Positions 26,174 through 36,463 of a stretch of DNA of 64,000 bases are shown one piece after another. Location of the stretch: assembly GCA_004001285.1 (NCBI GenBank), contig AP018697.1:1922001-1986000 (forward strand). Direction: 5' to 3'. Each line of letters begins with the position of its first letter. The first letter of the stretch is position 1. The position numbers and the translations under genes are program-made. The stretch is from Arthrobacter sp. MN05-02. GTDB lineage: Bacteria > Actinomycetota > Actinomycetes > Actinomycetales > Micrococcaceae. The notes under the pieces were generated by a model. That model was not told the origin of the DNA and searched no databases. It saw only the letters and a program-made list of their open reading frames with translations.

Positions 26174-27139
26174 TCAGGCCGACGGGCGGGGGAAGATGCC
26201 GTCGAGTTCCGCCAGGTCGGCGTCCGACGGCGTCCAGTCGGCTGCGGCCGCATTCTGACGCACCTGCTCGGGAGTGGTGGCGCCGGCGATCACCGAGCCG
26301 ACGGACGGCTGGGCGGCGAGCCAGGAGAAGGCGACCTGCACCTCGGTGAGTCCCCGTTCGGCTGCGAAGGCCGAGAACGCTTCGAGCTGGTCCCAGTCCG
26401 CGGTCTCCAGCACGTTCTTCCGTGAGTGCGTGAGCCGACTCCCGGCAGGAACCTCGTCGCGGCGGTACTTGCCCGTCAGCAGGCCGTTCGCCAGGGGGAA
26501 GTAAGGCAGCACGCCGAGCCCGTACGCCTCGACGGCAGGGACGACCTCCCGCTCCAGGCGGCGGTCCAGCAGGTTGTAGGGGTTCTGCGCGGAGATGAAC
26601 GGCGTGTATCCGCCGCTGCGTGCTGTGAACTCGGCCTCGGCGATCTGCCAGCCGGCGAAGTTGGAGTGCCCGAGATACCGCACCTTGCCGCTCGTCACAA
26701 GGTCGTCGAGGGCCGCGAGAGTCTCCTCGATGGGTGTCGCGGCATCGGGCGCGTGGTACTGGTAGAGGTCGATCCACTCGGTGCCGAGGCGTCGCAGGGA
26801 TGCCTCGACGGCCCGGATGATGTAGCGCCGCGATCCGCGCGCGCCCCAGTCGGGTCCGTTGACCCCGTTCATGTCCAGCCCGAACTTCGTGGCGAGGACG
26901 ACGTCGTCGCGACGGCTGCCGAGCGCCTTGCCCAGCTGCTCCTCGCTGACGCCGGGCGCCCTGCCGTACATGTCGGCCACGTCGAAGAGCGTGATGCCGG
27001 CGTCGATCGCCGCATGCACCACGGCGTCCGTGCCGTCCTGCGATTCGGAGGTGGTGCCGGCCCTGCCGAGGTTGTTGCAGCCGAGTCCGACGGTGGAGAC
27101 GCTGAGCCCTGAGGAACCCAGTCTGCGGTAGGTCATCAT
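26174..27139 (-). CDS. Aldo-keto reductase
   Basis: An NADPH-dependent oxidoreductase of the AKR superfamily, 321 residues (MMTYRRLGSSGLSVS). The catalytic tetrad is visible as the Asp and Tyr of FDVADMYGRAPG, the Lys of VLATKFG, and the His of YQYHAPD; the C-terminal cofactor segment SVIAGATTPEQVRQNA is intact. It most resembles the YajO/Tas type. The start at 27139 fits the leaderless -10 (27146-27151). Substrate is not predictable. Confidence 0.92.
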   Translation of the reverse strand: MMTYRRLGSSGLSVSTVGLGCNNLGRAGTTSESQDGTDAVVHAAIDAGITLFDVADMYGRAPGVSEEQLGKALGSRRDDVVLATKFGLDMNGVNGPDWGARGSRRYIIRAVEASLRRLGTEWIDLYQYHAPDAATPIEETLAALDDLVTSGKVRYLGHSNFAGWQIAEAEFTARSGGYTPFISAQNPYNLLDRRLEREVVPAVEAYGLGVLPYFPLANGLLTGKYRRDEVPAGSRLTHSRKNVLETADWDQLEAFSAFAAERGLTEVQVAFSWLAAQPSVGSVIAGATTPEQVRQNAAAADWTPSDADLAELDGIFPRPSA

Positions 27140-27145
27140 GGGCCT

Positions 27146-27151
27146 AACCTA
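27146..27151 (-). promoter_or_regulatory. -10 element, leaderless spacing (aldo-keto reductase)
   Basis: TAGGTT on the minus strand, then AGGCCC and the ATG at 27139. Confidence 0.55.
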
Positions 27152-27172
27152 CCAACTCCCGTGCCTTCCGTT

Positions 27173-27195
27173 GCCCCGGGCACACGACCCGGGGC
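27173..27195 (-). terminator. Hairpin after ndk
   Basis: An 8-bp GC inverted repeat (GCCCCGGG / CCCGGGGC) with a 7-nt loop, 25 nt after the ndk stop. Confidence 0.5.
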
Positions 27196-27219
27196 GACGG
27201 AGACGCCGGGTGGCGACGC

Positions 27220-27636
27220 TCAGGCGAACCAGATACCGATCTCGCGCTCCGCGGACTCGGCGGAATCCGAGCCGTGCACGAGGTTCTGCTGGACCTTCAC
27301 GCCCCAGTCGCGGCCGAGGTCGCCCCGGATGGTCCCGGGCGCCGCCGCCGTCGGCTCGGTGGTCCCCGCGAGCGAACGGAACCCCTCGATGACGCGCTGG
27401 CCCTCGAAGACCGCGGCGACGATCGGACCGCTGAGCATGAACTCGACGAGCGGCTCGAAGAAAGGCTTGCCCACGTGCTCCGCGTAGTGCTCCTCCAGGA
27501 GTTCCCGCGTGGCACGGACCTGCTTCAGCTCCGCAATGGTGTAGCCCTTCGCCTCGATGCGGGACAGGATGGTGCCGGTCAGGCCTCGGGACACGCCGTC
27601 GGGCTTGACGAGGACAAGGGTGCGCTCAACGCTCAT
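27220..27636 (-). CDS. ndk: Nucleoside diphosphate kinase
   Basis: Balances NTP pools by phosphate transfer through a phosphohistidine. The 138-residue protein has the active histidine at H121 in NLVHGSDS and the conserved KPDGVSRGL and GTIRGDLG blocks. It is the last gene of the ileS-folC-DUF4233-ndk series. Confidence 0.98.
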   Translation of the reverse strand: MSVERTLVLVKPDGVSRGLTGTILSRIEAKGYTIAELKQVRATRELLEEHYAEHVGKPFFEPLVEFMLSGPIVAAVFEGQRVIEGFRSLAGTTEPTAAAPGTIRGDLGRDWGVKVQQNLVHGSDSAESAEREIGIWFA

Positions 27637-27726
27637 GGGAACTCATGGGGTGGGCGCCGTCCGGGACGGCGCGCTGTCGGGTCGGGGAATCGGTGGTATC
27701 AGGTCCGACTCTACTAAAGCGGGCGG

Positions 27727-28158
27727 CTATTCCGGGTTCGCCTTCTCCCACTCGGCCTGCAGCCGGTCCCGCTCCACGTTCTCGCGGTCCACGCGCATCC
27801 CCTGCCGGATGCCGTAGAGCCAGGTCAGCGCGAACGCGATGCCCACCACGAACATGGCCGGTTCGAGGACGCCGCCCGCGATGATCACGAGCTGCAGGAT
27901 CCACCCGAGGCCGATCCCCCACCGCTTCGTCAGCACGGCGCACGTCAGCACGAGGATGACGCTGAGCAGCAGCCCCGAGGTCAGGATGACGGCGGGCGGG
28001 ATCTCGTCGCGTCGCAGGCCGAAGACCGCGAGCGTCGCGAAGAACACGACGAACGCCTCGAGCAGCAGGACCGTGGAGGCGAAGAGGATCTTCGTGGACC
28101 TGCGCTTCTTCGGCATGCCGGGCCGCCATTCGCGCTGTGCCTTCGTTCTGCGTGCCAT
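27727..28158 (-). CDS. DUF4233 family membrane protein
   Basis: A 143-residue protein starting at ATG 28158 behind GGTAGG. A basic N-terminus (MARRTKAQREWRPGMPKKRRSTK) is followed by about four transmembrane helices in residues 24-115 (ILFASTVLLLEAFVVFFATLAV, PAVILTSGLLLSVILVL and others) and a charged tail. It follows folC by 8 nt, as DUF4233 commonly does in actinobacteria. Its function is unknown. Confidence 0.85.
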   Translation of the reverse strand: MARRTKAQREWRPGMPKKRRSTKILFASTVLLLEAFVVFFATLAVFGLRRDEIPPAVILTSGLLLSVILVLTCAVLTKRWGIGLGWILQLVIIAGGVLEPAMFVVGIAFALTWLYGIRQGMRVDRENVERDRLQAEWEKANPE

Positions 28159-28166
28159 TGCCCTAC

Positions 28167-29552
28167 CTACTTCCCCAGGAGCGTGCGGGCCTCGCCGACC
28201 ACGGTGATGGAGCCGGTCACGAGGATACCGCCCGCGAGGTCGTTGTTCTCCTCGGCCTTCATGACGGCCCATTCGAGGGCGTCGTCGAGGCCGGGGGCGA
28301 TGTTGATGTTCTCCTCGGCGAAACCCGCCGCGAGGGCGGCCTGCAGGAGGTCCGCGGCGGGGACCGAGCGGGGCGACGTGGACTGCGTGAGGCAGACGTC
28401 CTCGAGGATGCCGCCGAGCTCCTCGTGCAGTTCGGCGAGGATCCCTGCGGCGTCCTTGTCCTCGAGGATGCCGATGACCAGCACGAGCCGGGAGAAGTCG
28501 AACGCCTCGCTGATGCCCTTCGCGGCGGCGCGGGCACCGGCCGGGTTGTGGGCGGCGTCCACGATGATGCTCGGCGCGGTCCGCACGACCTCGAGGCGGC
28601 CGGGCGAGGTGACGGTGCGCAGCCCGGTGCGGATCAGCTCGGTCTCGAGTCGCCGCTCACCACCGCCGAGGAACGCTTCGACCGCCGCGACGGCGATGGC
28701 CGCGTTCTCCGCCTGGTGCTCGCCGTGCAGGGGTACCAGCAGGTCCCCGTACCGTCCGGCGAGCCCGGTGAGGGACACCACCTGCCCGCCGACGGCGACG
28801 GTGCGTGACTCCACACCGAACTCGACGCCTTCGAAGCGGAACTCCGCGCCCACCTCCCGGGCGCGCTCCAGGAGCACCTGTGCGGCGTCACGTGGCTGGA
28901 TCGCGCTGACGAGGAAGGAACCGGGCTTGACGATGCCGGCCTTCTCCAGGGCGATGTCCTCGACGGTGTCGCCGAGGAGGTCCGTGTGGTCGAGCGAGAT
29001 GGGGTTGACGACCGCCACCTGTCCGTCGCCGACGTTCGTGGCGTCGGTGATGCCGCCGAGTCCCACCTCGATCACGCCGACGTCGATCGGCTCGTCGGCG
29101 AAGATGGCGAACGCGAGGATCGTGACGCACTCGAAGTAGGTGAGGCGGGGTTCGCCGGCGACCAGGAGCTCGCCGTCGACGATGTCGAGGTAGGGCTTGA
29201 TCTCGTCCCAGACGCGCACGAACGTGTCGTCGGCGACGGGCTCACCATCGATGCTGATGCGCTCCGTGACACGCGAGAGGTGCGGGCTGGTGAAACGGCC
29301 CGTCCGCAGGTCGTGCGCCAGCAGGATGCTCTCGATCATGCGCGCCGTCGTCGTCTTGCCGTTGGTGCCGGTGATGTGGATGATCGGGAAGGCCCTGTTC
29401 GGCTCCCCCAGGATCTCCATGGCCCGGTGCAGGGGAGCCATGCGCGGCTCCATCCTGTTCTCCGGCGCGCGACCCAGGAGTTCCGCGTACACACTCTCCA
29501 CCGAGAAGGCGTCCAGCCCTGGCCCGCCCCCGGTGCCGTTGGTGTCATCCAT
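28167..29552 (-). CDS. folC: Folylpolyglutamate synthase / dihydrofolate synthase
   Basis: Adds glutamate to folates (and makes dihydrofolate from dihydropteroate). The 461-residue Mur-ligase-fold protein has the P-loop [14 protein letters not shown], the [25 protein letters not shown] block and [12 protein letters not shown]. The start overlaps the ileS end by 8 nt, so the two are translationally coupled, and DUF4233 follows 8 nt later. Confidence 0.96.
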   Translation of the reverse strand: MDDTNGTGGGPGLDAFSVESVYAELLGRAPENRMEPRMAPLHRAMEILGEPNRAFPIIHITGTNGKTTTARMIESILLAHDLRTGRFTSPHLSRVTERISIDGEPVADDTFVRVWDEIKPYLDIVDGELLVAGEPRLTYFECVTILAFAIFADEPIDVGVIEVGLGGITDATNVGDGQVAVVNPISLDHTDLLGDTVEDIALEKAGIVKPGSFLVSAIQPRDAAQVLLERAREVGAEFRFEGVEFGVESRTVAVGGQVVSLTGLAGRYGDLLVPLHGEHQAENAAIAVAAVEAFLGGGERRLETELIRTGLRTVTSPGRLEVVRTAPSIIVDAAHNPAGARAAAKGISEAFDFSRLVLVIGILEDKDAAGILAELHEELGGILEDVCLTQSTSPRSVPAADLLQAALAAGFAEENINIAPGLDDALEWAVMKAEENNDLAGGILVTGSITVVGEARTLLGK

Positions 29553-32500
29553 GCTGCTGTTCCCGCTTTCCGACGGTGATGCTGAAATCGCTGCCGGCGT
29601 CCTCGGCAGCAGTGATGCGGAGCTCCACGGTGAGGGTCTCCGCCCGGATCAGGTCGGCGTTCGCCTCGAGCGCCGCGACCTGCTCGGGCGCGACACCGAT
29701 GGTGGTGGTGATGCGGTCGCTGATGTCGAGGTCGGCGTCGCGGCGCGCCTGCTGGACGGCGCGGATCGCGTCGCGCGCCGTGCCCTCCGCCGCCAGCTCC
29801 TCCGTGACCTCGGTGTCGAGGACGAGGAACCCGCCGCCGGGCAGGACCGTCACGGCCTTCGACGCGGCGCCGTTGCCCTCCACCACGGTGTCGAGCGTGT
29901 ACTCGTGCGGCTCGAGCCCGAGACCGCCCGCGGTGACGCCGCCGTCGTCGTCCACGGACCAGTCCCCGGACTTCGATGCCTTGATGGCCGCCTGCACGTT
30001 CCTGCCGAGGCGGGGCCCTGCCGCGCGGGCGTTGACCACGAGGCGCTGCGTGATCCCGAACTCGGCCGGTTCGGCGTCGGCCGAGTCGACCAGGCGGACG
30101 CCCTTCAGGTTCAGTTCGTCCGCGATGATCGCGGAGTACTGGCCCGAGAGGGCGGCGGCACCGGGAGCGACGACGGTCAGCTCACGCAGCGGCAACCGCA
30201 CCCGGAGGTTCGCAGCCTTGCGCAGGCTGGAGCCTACGGAGCACACCTGACGCGTCCGGTCCATCTGCTCCACGAGGTCGGGAGCGGCGGGGAACGCCGC
30301 GGCCTCGGGCCAGTCCGTGAGGTGCACGGACCGACCGCCGGTGAGTCCGCGCCAGATCTCCTCCGTCACGAGGGGAAGCAGGGGCGCCGCGACGCGGCAC
30401 ACGGCCTCGAGGCACGTGTAGAGCACGTCGAAGGCGTCCGTGTCCTCGTCGAAGAACCGCTGGCGGCTCCGGCGCACGTACCAGTTGGTGAGCGTGTCCA
30501 GGTAGCGGCGCAGGGACTCGCAGGCGTCACTGATCGAGAAGGCGTCCAACGCCTCGGTGATCTCGCGCACGAGGTTGCCGGTGTTCGCGAGGATGTAGCG
30601 GTCGATCGGCTCGTCCAGCCGGGCCGCGGCCTCCGGTGTCACGGTCCTGGCCTCGTAGCCCGCACCGCCGGCAGCCGCGTTCGTGTACAGGCTGAAGAAG
30701 TGCCAGACGTTCCACAGCGGCAGGAGGACCTGCCGGACGCCGTCGCGGATGCCCTGCTCCGTGACCACGAGGTTGCCGCCGCGGAGGATCGGCGAGGCCA
30801 TGAGGAACCAGCGCATGGCGTCGGAGCCGTCACGGTCGAAGACCTCGGAGACGTCCGGGTAGTTGCGCAGGCTCTTGGACATCTTCTGCCCGTCCGAGCC
30901 GAGCACGATCCCGTGGCTGATGACGTTGCGGAACGCCGGACGGTCGAACAGCGCCGTGGACAGGATGTGCAGCATGTAGAACCAGCCGCGGGTCTGGCCG
31001 ATGTACTCGACGATGAAATCCGCGGGGTTGTGCGTGTCGAACCACTGCTCGTTCTCGAACGGGTAGTGCACCTGGCCGTAGGGCATCGATCCGGAGTCGA
31101 ACCAGACGTCGAGGACGTCCTCCACGCGGCGCATCGTGGACCGGCCGGTCGGATCGTCCGGGTTGGGCCGGGTGAGTTCGTCGATGAACGGACGATGGAG
31201 GTCCACCTCGCCCTGCTTGTTCAGCGGGAGCCTGCCGAAATCGGCCTGCAGTTCGGCGAGCGAGCCGTACACGTCCGTGCGCGGGCACTCGGGGTCGTCC
31301 GACTCCCAGACCGGGATGGGGCTGCCCCAGAAGCGGTTGCGGCTGATGGACCAGTCGCGCGCGTTGGCGAGCCACTTGCCGAACTGGCCGTCCTTGACGT
31401 TGCCGGGGATCCAGGTGATGTCCTGGTTGAGCTCCACCATGCGGTCACGGATCTTGGTCACCTCGACGTACCACGAGGACACGGCACGGTAGATGAGCGG
31501 GTTGCGGCACCGCCAGCAGTGCGGGTAGCTGTGCACGTAGCTGGCCTGGCGTACGAGGCGTCCCTCGGACTTCAGCACGCGGGTGATGTGCCGGTTCGCG
31601 TCGAAGACCTGCAGCCCGACGATCTCCGCGAGCGGGCCCCGGGCGAACATCGGCAGGAACTTCGCGCCCTCGTCGACCGAGAGGATCACCTGGATGCCGG
31701 CGTCCTCGCAGACCTTCTGGTCCTCCTCGCCGTAGGCGGGTGCCTGGTGGACGAGGCCGGTGCCATCCGTCGTCGTGACGTAGTCCGCCACGAGGATGCG
31801 GAAGGCGTTGCGGTAGCCGCCCTCCTCGGGATCGGCGAGGTAGTCCCACAGCGGCTCGTAGGTGAGCCCTTCCAGTTCGGTCCCGAAGTGGCGGGACGTG
31901 ACGGCTTCGCGTGCGGCGTCGGCGTCGGCGAAGCCGAGGTCCCTGGCGTAGCTGCCCAGGAGGTCCTCCGCCAGCAGGTAGCGGCCGGCCTCGCCGTCGC
32001 GCTCGCCGCTGACGACCACGTAGGAGATGTCGGGCCCGACGGCGAGCGCGGCATTGGTGGGCAGCGTCCACGGCGTCGTGGTCCAGGCGAGGGCCTGCAC
32101 GCCCGCGAGCTCCTTCGACAGGGCGGTTGCGCCGGCGAGGATCGGGAACGTGACCGTGACGGTCTGGTCCTGCCGGTCCTGGTACACGTCCTCGTCCATG
32201 CGCAGCTCATGGTTGGACAGGGGCGTCTCGTCGTTCCAGCAGTACGGCAGCACCCGGTACCCGCTGTAGGTCAGGCCCTTCTCGTGGAGCGTCTTGAAGG
32301 CCCAGAGGACGGACTCCATGTACTCGGGGTTGAGGGTCTTGTAGTCGTTGTCGAAGTCCACCCAGCGCGCCTGGCGGGTCACGTAGTCACGCCACTCCCC
32401 CGCGTACTTCATGACGGAGGCCCGGGCGGCGTCGTTGAAGTTGTCGATGCCCATGGCGAGGATCTGCTGCTTGTCCGTCATCCCGAGCTGCTTCATGGCC

Positions 32501-32841
32501 TCGAGCTCGGCGGGCAGGCCGTGCGTGTCCCAGCCGAACCGCCGCTCCACGCGGTGGCCGCGCTGCGTCTGGTAGCGGCCCACGAGGTCCTTCGCGTAGC
32601 CGGTGAGCAGGTGCCCGTAGTGCGGCAGCCCGTTGGCGAACGGTGGGCCGTCGTAGAACACGAACTCGTTGGATCCGTCGACGCCGGGGTCGCGGGCGTC
32701 GATGGATGCCTGGAAGGTGCCGTCCTCCTGCCAGTAGCGGAGCACGCGCTCTTCGAGGTCGGGGAAGCGCGGGGACGCGCTGGTTCCGGGAGACGTACCA
32801 CTGTCGTCGGGCGACACTGCTTTGGGGTAGATCTGCGGCAT
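29545..32841 (-). CDS. ileS: Isoleucyl-tRNA synthetase
   Basis: Charges tRNA-Ile. I use ATG 32841 (1098 residues, [15 protein letters not shown]); an alternative ATG lies three codons upstream. HIGH is H74-Y-G-H77 in [14 protein letters not shown] and KMSKS is K653-M-S-K-S657. The CP1 editing domain (about 200-400) and the C-terminal anticodon-binding domain are present; the gene shows no lesion. It is the long class-I form with the Trp-rich zinc-like region [21 protein letters not shown]-box leader controls it (32842-33129). Confidence 0.97.
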   Translation of the reverse strand: MPQIYPKAVSPDDSGTSPGTSASPRFPDLEERVLRYWQEDGTFQASIDARDPGVDGSNEFVFYDGPPFANGLPHYGHLLTGYAKDLVGRYQTQRGHRVERRFGWDTHGLPAELEAMKQLGMTDKQQILAMGIDNFNDAARASVMKYAGEWRDYVTRQARWVDFDNDYKTLNPEYMESVLWAFKTLHEKGLTYSGYRVLPYCWNDETPLSNHELRMDEDVYQDRQDQTVTVTFPILAGATALSKELAGVQALAWTTTPWTLPTNAALAVGPDISYVVVSGERDGEAGRYLLAEDLLGSYARDLGFADADAAREAVTSRHFGTELEGLTYEPLWDYLADPEEGGYRNAFRILVADYVTTTDGTGLVHQAPAYGEEDQKVCEDAGIQVILSVDEGAKFLPMFARGPLAEIVGLQVFDANRHITRVLKSEGRLVRQASYVHSYPHCWRCRNPLIYRAVSSWYVEVTKIRDRMVELNQDITWIPGNVKDGQFGKWLANARDWSISRNRFWGSPIPVWESDDPECPRTDVYGSLAELQADFGRLPLNKQGEVDLHRPFIDELTRPNPDDPTGRSTMRRVEDVLDVWFDSGSMPYGQVHYPFENEQWFDTHNPADFIVEYIGQTRGWFYMLHILSTALFDRPAFRNVISHGIVLGSDGQKMSKSLRNYPDVSEVFDRDGSDAMRWFLMASPILRGGNLVVTEQGIRDGVRQVLLPLWNVWHFFSLYTNAAAGGAGYEARTVTPEAAARLDEPIDRYILANTGNLVREITEALDAFSISDACESLRRYLDTLTNWYVRRSRQRFFDEDTDAFDVLYTCLEAVCRVAAPLLPLVTEEIWRGLTGGRSVHLTDWPEAAAFPAAPDLVEQMDRTRQVCSVGSSLRKAANLRVRLPLRELTVVAPGAAALSGQYSAIIADELNLKGVRLVDSADAEPAEFGITQRLVVNARAAGPRLGRNVQAAIKASKSGDWSVDDDGGVTAGGLGLEPHEYTLDTVVEGNGAASKAVTVLPGGGFLVLDTEVTEELAAEGTARDAIRAVQQARRDADLDISDRITTTIGVAPEQVAALEANADLIRAETLTVELRITAAEDAGSDFSITVGKREQQHG

Positions 32842-33129
32842 GGTTCTCATCCTGTGTACGGCGGCGTCGGGGAGTGCAGGAATCCTGCCGTGAGGACGGG
32901 TTTCCGTTGTGCCTGCCACCGGTTGCCGGACCGGCCGCAGGGTGTCGGACCCGCGGTACCACCTCACTTGCCGCCGTCGTCCGCCGTGCCGCTCATCGCG
33001 GTCACGGCAGGCGGGGCTGCCGCTCGTTGCCAGGCTGTGACGGGCCGCCCCGTCCGGTTCTACGGGCCGCCGTCGAGGGGCTGGCCTTTCTTCCGGAAGC
33101 TCGCCGGTGATTGCCGGGTCGATGCTGGT
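32842..33129 (-). ncRNA. ileS T-box riboswitch leader (actinobacterial, ultrashort stem I type)
   Basis: The canonical T-box sequence appears on the minus strand at 32967-32947 (GAGGTGGTACCGCGG). The 5' part contains CCGGCAATCACCGG, where the isoleucine codon ATC (33111-33109) sits in a small specifier loop, followed by the purine-rich TTCCGGAAGAAAGG. Short stem I plus T-box upstream of ileS is the translational T-box described for actinobacteria, in which uncharged tRNA-Ile pairs with TGGT and frees the ribosome-binding region. The 5' end is inferred from the -10. Confidence 0.88.
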
Positions 33130-33135
33130 CCGCCA

Positions 33136-33165
33136 AGTCTAGCCCCGCGGTGATTTCGTTGTCGA
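33136..33165 (-). promoter_or_regulatory. ileS promoter
   Basis: -10 TAGACT (33141-33136) and -35 TCGACA (33165-33160) with an 18-nt spacer; the predicted RNA start near 33129 precedes the T-box specifier element. Confidence 0.6.
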
Positions 33166-33275
33166 AAGGGCACCTGCACATCCGCAGGGCCGGCAGGCGC
33201 TGCGAAAGGCGTTGTGGTCCCCGCCCGGGAACGGCAGGCTGGGAGGGCCCCCGACCGCGACAGGATGGATACCGC

Positions 33276-34631
33276 ATGACGACCCCGACCTTCCCCACCG
33301 CCTCCGCACTGGACACCGCCCGGCTGCTGCTGGGAGTCCTCCTGCCGACCGTGGCGAAGGGCCCCATCATCCGGCGGCCCGGGGCGGTCGGGCTCTCCGC
33401 CCGCCTCGGCCTCGACACGAGGGCCGTCCGGGTCCTGCAGGCGATCCACGCGAAGTACCCTTCCGGCCCCCTGATGCTGAAACTCCCGATCCGGAAGCAG
33501 GCGGTGGTGCTGGCGCCCGAGGACGTCCACACCGTCCTGGCCCGGTCGCCCGAGCCGTTCTCGCCGGCGACCACGGAGAAGCGCGCCGCCCTGTCCCACT
33601 TCCAGCCCTCCAACGTCCTGATCTCCCAGGGGCCCGTCCGCACGGTCCGACGCGCCCTGCAGGAGCAGGTCCTCGACACCAGCCATCCGGTACACCACCT
33701 CGCCGATCGATTCGTCCCCGTGGTGGAGGAGGAGATGCAGCACCTGCTGGCGGAAGCCTCGTCCCGCGGTTCCCTGCCCTGGGGCGATTTCCTGGACGCG
33801 TGGTACCGCGTGGTCCGCCGGGTGGTCTTCGGGGATCACGCGCGGGACGACAAGGAACTCACCGAGATGGTGATCCGGCTGCGCAGGGACGGCAACTGGG
33901 CGTTCCTGAGACCGGTGCGCAGGAGGACGCGCGAGCGGTTCCTGGCCCGGATCGGTCACGAGCTCACCCATGCCGAGCCCGGGAGCCTTGCGTCGGTGCT
34001 GGCCGCCGCCCCGAAAGGCGACGGCGCCGAGCCCGTGGAGCAGGTCCCCCAGTGGCTCTTCGCCTTCGACCCGGCCGGGATGGCGACGTTCCGGGCGTTG
34101 ACGGTCCTCGCCACGCATCCGGCGGCGATGGCGGCCGCCCGGGAGGAGGTGCACGACGACGCGTCGGGCCGCCGGTTCCTCCCCTACCTGCGAGCCGCTG
34201 TCCTCGAGTCACTGCGGCTCTGGCCGACCACCCCGATGATCCTGCGGCAGACGACCGCGCCCGTGCAGTGGGAGCAGGGTCGGATGCCCGCGACGTGTGG
34301 CGTGCTGATCTACTCGCCGTACTTCCACCGGGACGAGCACCACGTCCCTGGTGCCCACGATTTCTCGCCGGAACGCTGGCTGACCGGCGAGCAGGACGAC
34401 TGGCCTCTCGTGCCGTTCAGCGACGGGCCGGTGGTGTGCCCGGGGAAGCAACTGGTACTCCTCCTGACGAGCGCCGCGCTGGCCTCGCTGGTGCACGGGC
34501 ACGACGTCAGCCTGGAGGACGGCCAGGCCCTCGATCCGGACCGCCCCCTGCCCGGCACCCTGGACAACTTCTCGGTGCGCCTGCGCGTCGTGTCGCGGAC
34601 GGACGCCCACGACACGGCTCCTCCCGCCTGA
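33276..34631 (+). CDS. Cytochrome P450
   Basis: A heme-thiolate monooxygenase-type protein of 451 residues; ATG 33276 has AGGATGG upstream. The ExxR motif is E311-S-L-R314, the Cys-ligand loop is FSDGPVVCPG with Cys388, and the I-helix reads A267-G-M-A-T271. The usual acid before the threonine is Ala270, so the acid-alcohol pair for O2 activation is incomplete. No ferredoxin or reductase gene is nearby. It may be a peroxygenase-like or specialised P450; substrate unknown. Its 5' region is shared with the divergent ileS leader. Confidence 0.9.
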   Translation: MTTPTFPTASALDTARLLLGVLLPTVAKGPIIRRPGAVGLSARLGLDTRAVRVLQAIHAKYPSGPLMLKLPIRKQAVVLAPEDVHTVLARSPEPFSPATTEKRAALSHFQPSNVLISQGPVRTVRRALQEQVLDTSHPVHHLADRFVPVVEEEMQHLLAEASSRGSLPWGDFLDAWYRVVRRVVFGDHARDDKELTEMVIRLRRDGNWAFLRPVRRRTRERFLARIGHELTHAEPGSLASVLAAAPKGDGAEPVEQVPQWLFAFDPAGMATFRALTVLATHPAAMAAAREEVHDDASGRRFLPYLRAAVLESLRLWPTTPMILRQTTAPVQWEQGRMPATCGVLIYSPYFHRDEHHVPGAHDFSPERWLTGEQDDWPLVPFSDGPVVCPGKQLVLLLTSAALASLVHGHDVSLEDGQALDPDRPLPGTLDNFSVRLRVVSRTDAHDTAPPA

Positions 34632-34695
34632 GCGGCAGCGCGTTCCGCCCGGATCCCCGCCCTTCGGGCCGGGTGGGTCTCCGGGGTTTCGGCCG

Positions 34696-35091
34696 TCAGG
34701 TTCCGGCCCCGCTGTGCGGGTGATCACCCAGCCACGCCCGCGCCCGGTCGGAGTCCTCGAAATGCCGGGTGGGGTACGGCGGCCGGTGCACCCGCTTGAA
34801 GAACTCGGACAGGGTACGATCGACGGCCGACGGTCCCACCAGGGCCATGGCGGCGATGTTCAGACCGGAGGCGAACCGGTGCAGGGCACCGCGGCTCAGC
34901 GACACCATGCCGTTGAGCTCCACGAGCATCGGCGGGCAGAGGTCGGGGCTGAGCCGGTTCGTCCGCGCGACCAGGGCCTCGGCCATCTCGTCGCTGACCG
35001 TCGCGCTGCGGCTCCACTCCACCCAGAGGACGGCGTCCCTCATCTCCGCCGCGAATGCTGCCACGTCCGTCCCGCTCGGCTGATCGTCCAC
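34696..35091 (-). CDS. DUF7793-like (STAS-like) protein
   Basis: A 131-residue protein using GTG 35091, preceded by AGGGGGACGG; the frame is open further upstream. It contains PPMLVELNGMVSLSRGALHRFA and FKRVHRPPYPTRHFEDSDRARAWL, which I recognise as the DUF7793/SpoIIAA-like fold. The His-Phe-x-Asp motif near the C-terminus is typical of the group. Genomic context (next to a P450) gives no role. Family assignment is moderate. Confidence 0.65.
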   Translation of the reverse strand: MDDQPSGTDVAAFAAEMRDAVLWVEWSRSATVSDEMAEALVARTNRLSPDLCPPMLVELNGMVSLSRGALHRFASGLNIAAMALVGPSAVDRTLSEFFKRVHRPPYPTRHFEDSDRARAWLGDHPHSGAGT

Positions 35092-35421
35092 GCTGTCCGT
35101 CCCCCTGTCGGTGCAACACCTGCCCAGAGGCACCCTACTCCGAGTCGCGGAGCGCCGTGCGGACCCGGCAGCGGACGGCAGGGCTCTCCGCGGCGGAAGG
35201 ACCTGCGCCCGTGCCGGCTCAGAAGCTGCCGGCGATCTCCCGCAGTGCCGCCGGATGGTTCCGCCACACGGCGTCCCCGGCCTTCGTCATCGTCAGCCAG
35301 GTGCGGGGGCGCTTCCCAGGTGCACGCCGTCGTCGTGGGTATCGCTCAGGGTCGTGCCCCTTCCGGGTGATTACCGAGGGAGTCACCCGGAACTACTCTC
35401 CGCACTGGCACGTACTTCCGG
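35092..35421. other. 330-nt intergenic stretch
   Basis: Region between the DUF7793-like gene and the SDR. It has no convincing start, ribosome-binding site or family similarity in any frame I examined and no strong hairpin. Confidence 0.5.
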
Positions 35422-36222
35422 TCAGGACGTCGAACGGAGCACCTTGTGGTTCGCCGCCTGCGCCAGCGGGCGCAGGACGAGCTGGTCGATGTTCATGTGA
35501 TGGGGCGCGTTGAGGGTGAAGGCCACGGCATCGGCGACGTCCTCGGCCGTCAACGGGTGCTCCACGCCCTCGTAGACCTTGTCCGCGGCACCCTGGTCCC
35601 CGCCGAGGCGGTTGAGCGAGAACTCCTCCGTGCGCACCATGCCCGGGGACACCTCGATGACACGGATGTTGTTCCCGGCCTCCTCCAGCCGCAGCGAACG
35701 CGCCATCGACTCCTGGGCGGCCTTCACACCGCAGTACCCGGCTCCCCCCTCGTAGGCCGCGAGCGCGGCAGTGGACGTCAGGAACAGGACGCTGCCCTGG
35801 CCGCCGTCGCGCAGTGCCGGCAGCAGCGCGCGGGTCATGCGCATCGACCCGAGCACGTTGACGTCGTACATCCGCTGCCAGTCCTCGGTGACGGAGTGCC
35901 CCACGGGGTCGGCCCCGAATGCTCCGCCGGCATTGTTGACGAGCGCGTGGACGGGACCGCCCGCGGTGACTTCGGCCGTGAAGGCATCGACGGACGCCTG
36001 GTCCGTGACGTCCAGGGCGAGGGCCGTGGCGCCGGTCTCCGCCGCGAGGGCCTCGAGCCGGTCCACGCGGCGGGCTGCCGCGACGACGTCCCAGCCGTCC
36101 CGGCGGAGGGCGCGCACGGTCGCCGCGCCGATGCCGGAACTGGCTCCGGTGACGATGGCGCGCAGGGCAGAGGGGGCTGGGTCGGCAGGCGCGCCGAGGG
36201 GCGCCGGGGATGTCTGGGTCAT
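35422..36222 (-). CDS. Short-chain dehydrogenase/reductase
   Basis: A 266-residue classical SDR. The cofactor motif is VTGASSGIGAATVRAL near residue 25, NNAG is LVNNAGG, and the catalytic Y-C-G-V-K is in GYCGVKAAQESMARSL. It belongs to the YdfG/serine-dehydrogenase-like group of NADP-dependent oxidoreductases. The start at ATG 36222 has a -10 TACAGT exactly 6 nt upstream, so a leaderless message is likely. Divergent to valS. Confidence 0.9.
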   Translation of the reverse strand: MTQTSPAPLGAPADPAPSALRAIVTGASSGIGAATVRALRRDGWDVVAAARRVDRLEALAAETGATALALDVTDQASVDAFTAEVTAGGPVHALVNNAGGAFGADPVGHSVTEDWQRMYDVNVLGSMRMTRALLPALRDGGQGSVLFLTSTAALAAYEGGAGYCGVKAAQESMARSLRLEEAGNNIRVIEVSPGMVRTEEFSLNRLGGDQGAADKVYEGVEHPLTAEDVADAVAFTLNAPHHMNIDQLVLRPLAQAANHKVLRSTS

Positions 36223-36228
36223 GGGGCC

Positions 36229-36234
36229 ACTGTA
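36229..36234 (-). promoter_or_regulatory. -10 element, leaderless spacing (SDR)
   Basis: TACAGT, then GGCCCC, then the ATG at 36222. Confidence 0.55.
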
Positions 36235-36463
36235 GCCATCACGGGCGGTGCTGTGCCTCCGGTGGGTTACCCCGGACGCGGCACGGACCCCCGCCTTCCG
36301 CCCAGTCAACGATCCCTGGTGAGGCTGGCGCTCCGAACCCCGCGGCGCCCCCTTCCTCGTCCAGCCGATGGCCGCCGTGCGACCGGCTGCGCGGATGGTT
36401 CGGGGTCCGAGGCGCGAAAGCGCCGCGCATCCCGTGCCCGCCGCCGTAGGGAACAATGGAGGA

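Noticed and set aside
32842..32967. Extending ileS upstream to the GTG at 32967
   Set aside because: The extra residues ([12 protein letters not shown]) are a translation of the T-box sequence, not of a protein domain.
29197..33153. A 1318-residue open frame on the plus strand, antisense to ileS and folC
   Set aside because: It is a GC-rich shadow of the minus-strand coding sequence, with low-complexity Val/Arg/Glu-type composition and no family similarity.
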